Shown: one piece after another, positions 61,918 to 64,000 of the stretch
How the letters are laid out: each line of letters opens with the position of its first letter
Position numbering within the stretch: the first letter of the stretch is position 1
Origin: Bog-950 sp046329495
Lineage (GTDB): Bacteria; Bacteroidota; Bacteroidia; Chitinophagales; LD1
Length of the DNA: 64,000 bases
Direction of reading: 5' to 3'
Assembly: GCA_046329495.1 (NCBI GenBank)
Contig: JAXLUO010000008.1
Span: forward strand, 62,001-126,000
Notes under the pieces: model-generated
Database searches by the model: none
Seen by the model: the letters and a program-made list of their open reading frames with translations, nothing else
Told to the model about the DNA's origin: nothing
Position numbers and translations under genes: made by a program

Positions 61918-64000
61918 TGGAGAAGTTTTTAGCAAAAGTGGCAAAGCACCTTTTACAGCAGCATGGCAACAACCTTAGCGGTGTTACGGTGCTGTTTCCT
62001 AATCGCCGTAGCTGTACTTATTTTACCGAGGCATTAAAGAAAGCAGCCACTACAACGGTATGGTCGCCGGAGGTAAATACTCTGGAAGATTGGCTTATGG
62101 CAAAAAGCGAATTGACTTTGTTAGAGCCATTGGAACAGGCCTTTGAATTATACGAAGTATACCGCGATGGAATAGGAGAGGACACTGCCGACGAGTTCCT
62201 GCCTATGGCCGAGGTAATGCTGGCCGACTTTAACGAAATTGATATGCAGTTGGCAGATGCCCGCAGGTTCTTTAACGACCTGGAACGTCTGCAGTCGCTG
62301 AAAGTATATGAGCCCGGTACCGATGAGTTATCGGAATACTCTATCAAGTATCAGAAATTCTGGAGCGATTTCAGAAAGTTGTATGGCGGCATCCGCAAAC
62401 AATTGCTCGCTAAGGAGAAAGGTTACCCGGGCATGATTTACCGCGAGGTAATAGAACGCATTTCATCGCTACAATTCCCGGAAGATAAAATCTACTTCGT
62501 TGGTTTTGCTTCGGTAAGCAAGTGCGAGGAACAATTAATGGAATACCTGGTAACCGAAGGCAAAGGGGAGGTGATCTGGGATTGTGATGCCTATTATACC
62601 ACGGATGCTTTTCAGGAAGCCGGCACATTCTTTCGTAAGTATTACAAAAAGTTCAGGGTAGCAGAAAAATGGGTTAGCGATAACCTGCTGAAGGCACCCA
62701 AACAGGTGAACATGATAGGTGTGGCTAAGAATATCGGCCAAACACGCGTGGTAGCCGATTTATTGTCTAAAATGAATCTGACACCCGAACAGGAAAAGGA
62801 AACGGCTGTGGTGGTGCTCGATCAAAAGTTATTGCAGCCGCTAATTGGTGCAATACCTGCTTCTATTTCTGCGCTCAACGTGTCGATGGGTTTGTCGCTA
62901 AACCACACGCCTATAGCTGAGTTAATCAAGATCATCTTTAACCTGCAGGATAATATCGAACGCTTTGGTAAGCGCGGTGGTAAGGAAACACGCTATTACC
63001 ACCGCGATGTGAGCGACCTGCTGCGCCACCCTTATACCAAATACCTGGTGCCCGATACCAAAGCCATTAATACGTTCATCGAAAAAATGAAGTATTACAA
63101 CCGGGTGGTGGTGCGCGAAAAGGAATTAAAGGAAGCCTTCGGCGAATCGCAGTACGAAAAGCTTTTTTGGTATACCGATGATGTAAAGCAACTGCTGGCT
63201 AAGTTGCTTACGTTAATAGAATCCCTTCGCACCGGGTTTGCAACCGATACGGAAGACGATAAATCCTTTGATGTGGAATGGCTTTACCAGGCCTACACGG
63301 TTATCAATAACCTGCACAAGGTGGTAAACGATAGTGGCCGCGAGCTGAGCACGGCTTCGCTACGCAAGGTATTGTTGGAACATTTCCGATCGCGCACCGT
63401 GCCGTTTGAAGGCGAGCCGGTGAAAGGTCTGCAACTATTGGGTATACTGGAAACACGTGCCGTAGATTTCAAAAATGTCATTGTGCTCTCTATGAACGAT
63501 GGCATTTTCCCCACCTCAAAAATTCAGTCTACCTACATCCCTTTCGAAATGCGCAAGGCTTACCTTACCACGCATGAGGATAAGGATGCTTTAGCTGCTT
63601 ACACCTTCTATCGTTTGTTACAACGTGCCGAAAACGTACACCTGCTCTACAATACCGAAGCCGACGAACTGGGTGGTGGGGAAAAGAGCCGCTTTATGTT
63701 GCAATTGCAGCACGAGCTGCGGGAGAAAAATCCAAACGCAGTATTAACGGAATATGTTTACTCCGTTGACCCGCCGGCTGCCCTGGCCGAGGATGAAATT
63801 GTAGTGGTAAAGGACGAAGCAGTAATTACCAAACTTTGGAACAATGCTGATTACGGTATTTCACCTTCTGCCATTAACACGTACATTAATTGCACGCTGC
63901 AATACTACATGCGCTATGTAGCAGGCCTGCGCGAGCAGGACGAGATAGAGGAAAGCATGGAAGCCTCTACGCTGGGCTCCGCAGTGCACTCGGTGTTGGA
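61917..64000 (+). CDS. addB: AddB-like PD-(D/E)XK nuclease family protein (3' partial)
   Basis: The frame is open from the ATG at 61917 to the window edge (694 codons). The N-terminal part ('VTVLFPNRRSCTYFTEAL', 'KIYFVGFASVSKCEEQLME') is an inactive helicase-like fold typical of AddB, and near the edge 'FPTSKIQSTYIPFEMRKAY' and 'SPSAINTYINCTLQYYMRYVAGL....E' with 'LGSAVHSVL' mark the start of the PD-(D/E)XK nuclease domain. Its coupling to addA by a TAATG overlap supports the pairing. The catalytic D/ExK residues lie beyond the window. Confidence 0.9.
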   Translation, partial: MEKFLAKVAKHLLQQHGNNLSGVTVLFPNRRSCTYFTEALKKAATTTVWSPEVNTLEDWLMAKSELTLLEPLEQAFELYEVYRDGIGEDTADEFLPMAEVMLADFNEIDMQLADARRFFNDLERLQSLKVYEPGTDELSEYSIKYQKFWSDFRKLYGGIRKQLLAKEKGYPGMIYREVIERISSLQFPEDKIYFVGFASVSKCEEQLMEYLVTEGKGEVIWDCDAYYTTDAFQEAGTFFRKYYKKFRVAEKWVSDNLLKAPKQVNMIGVAKNIGQTRVVADLLSKMNLTPEQEKETAVVVLDQKLLQPLIGAIPASISALNVSMGLSLNHTPIAELIKIIFNLQDNIERFGKRGGKETRYYHRDVSDLLRHPYTKYLVPDTKAINTFIEKMKYYNRVVVREKELKEAFGESQYEKLFWYTDDVKQLLAKLLTLIESLRTGFATDTEDDKSFDVEWLYQAYTVINNLHKVVNDSGRELSTASLRKVLLEHFRSRTVPFEGEPVKGLQLLGILETRAVDFKNVIVLSMNDGIFPTSKIQSTYIPFEMRKAYLTTHEDKDALAAYTFYRLLQRAENVHLLYNTEADELGGGEKSRFMLQLQHELREKNPNAVLTEYVYSVDPPAALAEDEIVVVKDEAVITKLWNNADYGISPSAINTYINCTLQYYMRYVAGLREQDEIEESMEASTLGSAVHSVL

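Overview
The window reads as chromosomal DNA of a member of the Bacteroidota, most likely the Chitinophagales/Chitinophagaceae side of the phylum. The evidence is: a giant extracellular protein ending in the gliding-motility/type B type IX secretion (T9SS) C-terminal domain, followed by PorP/SprF-like and OmpA/PorE-like genes; several exported proteins with type A T9SS sorting tails; promoters of the Bacteroidota form TTTG-N18/19-TAnnTTTG; almost no Shine-Dalgarno sites; and atpD-atpC split from the other ATP synthase genes. Most of the window is moderately GC-balanced. The stretch 17.1-22.4 kb is clearly AT-richer and looks acquired.

Layout. 1-11.9 kb: a T9SS surface-adhesin module (repetitive adhesin, PorP/SprF, TPR-propeller-OmpA). 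12-17.1 kb: an M1 peptidase and an FG-GAP protein, both with T9SS tails, then a Nudix hydrolase. 17.1-21.3 kb: an accessory island holding a small PD-(D/E)XK-like protein, a zinc-ribbon TIR protein and a 710-residue protein with a C-terminal PD-(D/E)XK domain. The last two genes are each followed by a copy of the same ~100-bp repeat, a gene-plus-repeat cassette pattern. 21.3-22.4 kb is non-coding. 22.4-31.2 kb: aconitase, a PhoD-like phosphatase, a LolA-like exported protein, a large BNR/Asp-box protein, deoxyribose-phosphate aldolase and a SPOR protein. 31.2-33.7 kb: carbamoyltransferase, DUF5989 and SxtJ. 33.7-36.5 kb (minus strand): rplM-rpsI-rpsB-tsf.

36.7-43.1 kb: TspO, a lipoprotein, a DUF4919 protein, a FtsX/MacB-type permease, a sialidase-like BNR protein and a seven-PKD-domain protein. 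43.1-47.3 kb: a 665-bp leader region and infA-rpmJ-rpsM-rpsK-rpsD-rpoA-rplQ. 47.4-50 kb (minus): cytochrome P450 and Lgt. 50.3-52.2 kb: atpD-atpC. 52.3-64 kb: a HhH/ComEA-like protein, a solitary rplL, GluQ-RS, a small unknown protein, a FadJ-like bifunctional beta-oxidation enzyme, MnmD, a T9SS-tailed protein and an AddAB-type helicase-nuclease pair, with AddB running off the end.

The best candidate for an undescribed system is the TIR/PD-(D/E)XK island with its matched 3' repeats. It has no recognised mobility or defence hallmark gene in the window, so its function is inference. The adhesin also has a higher-order three-repeat period that is visible directly in the sequence.
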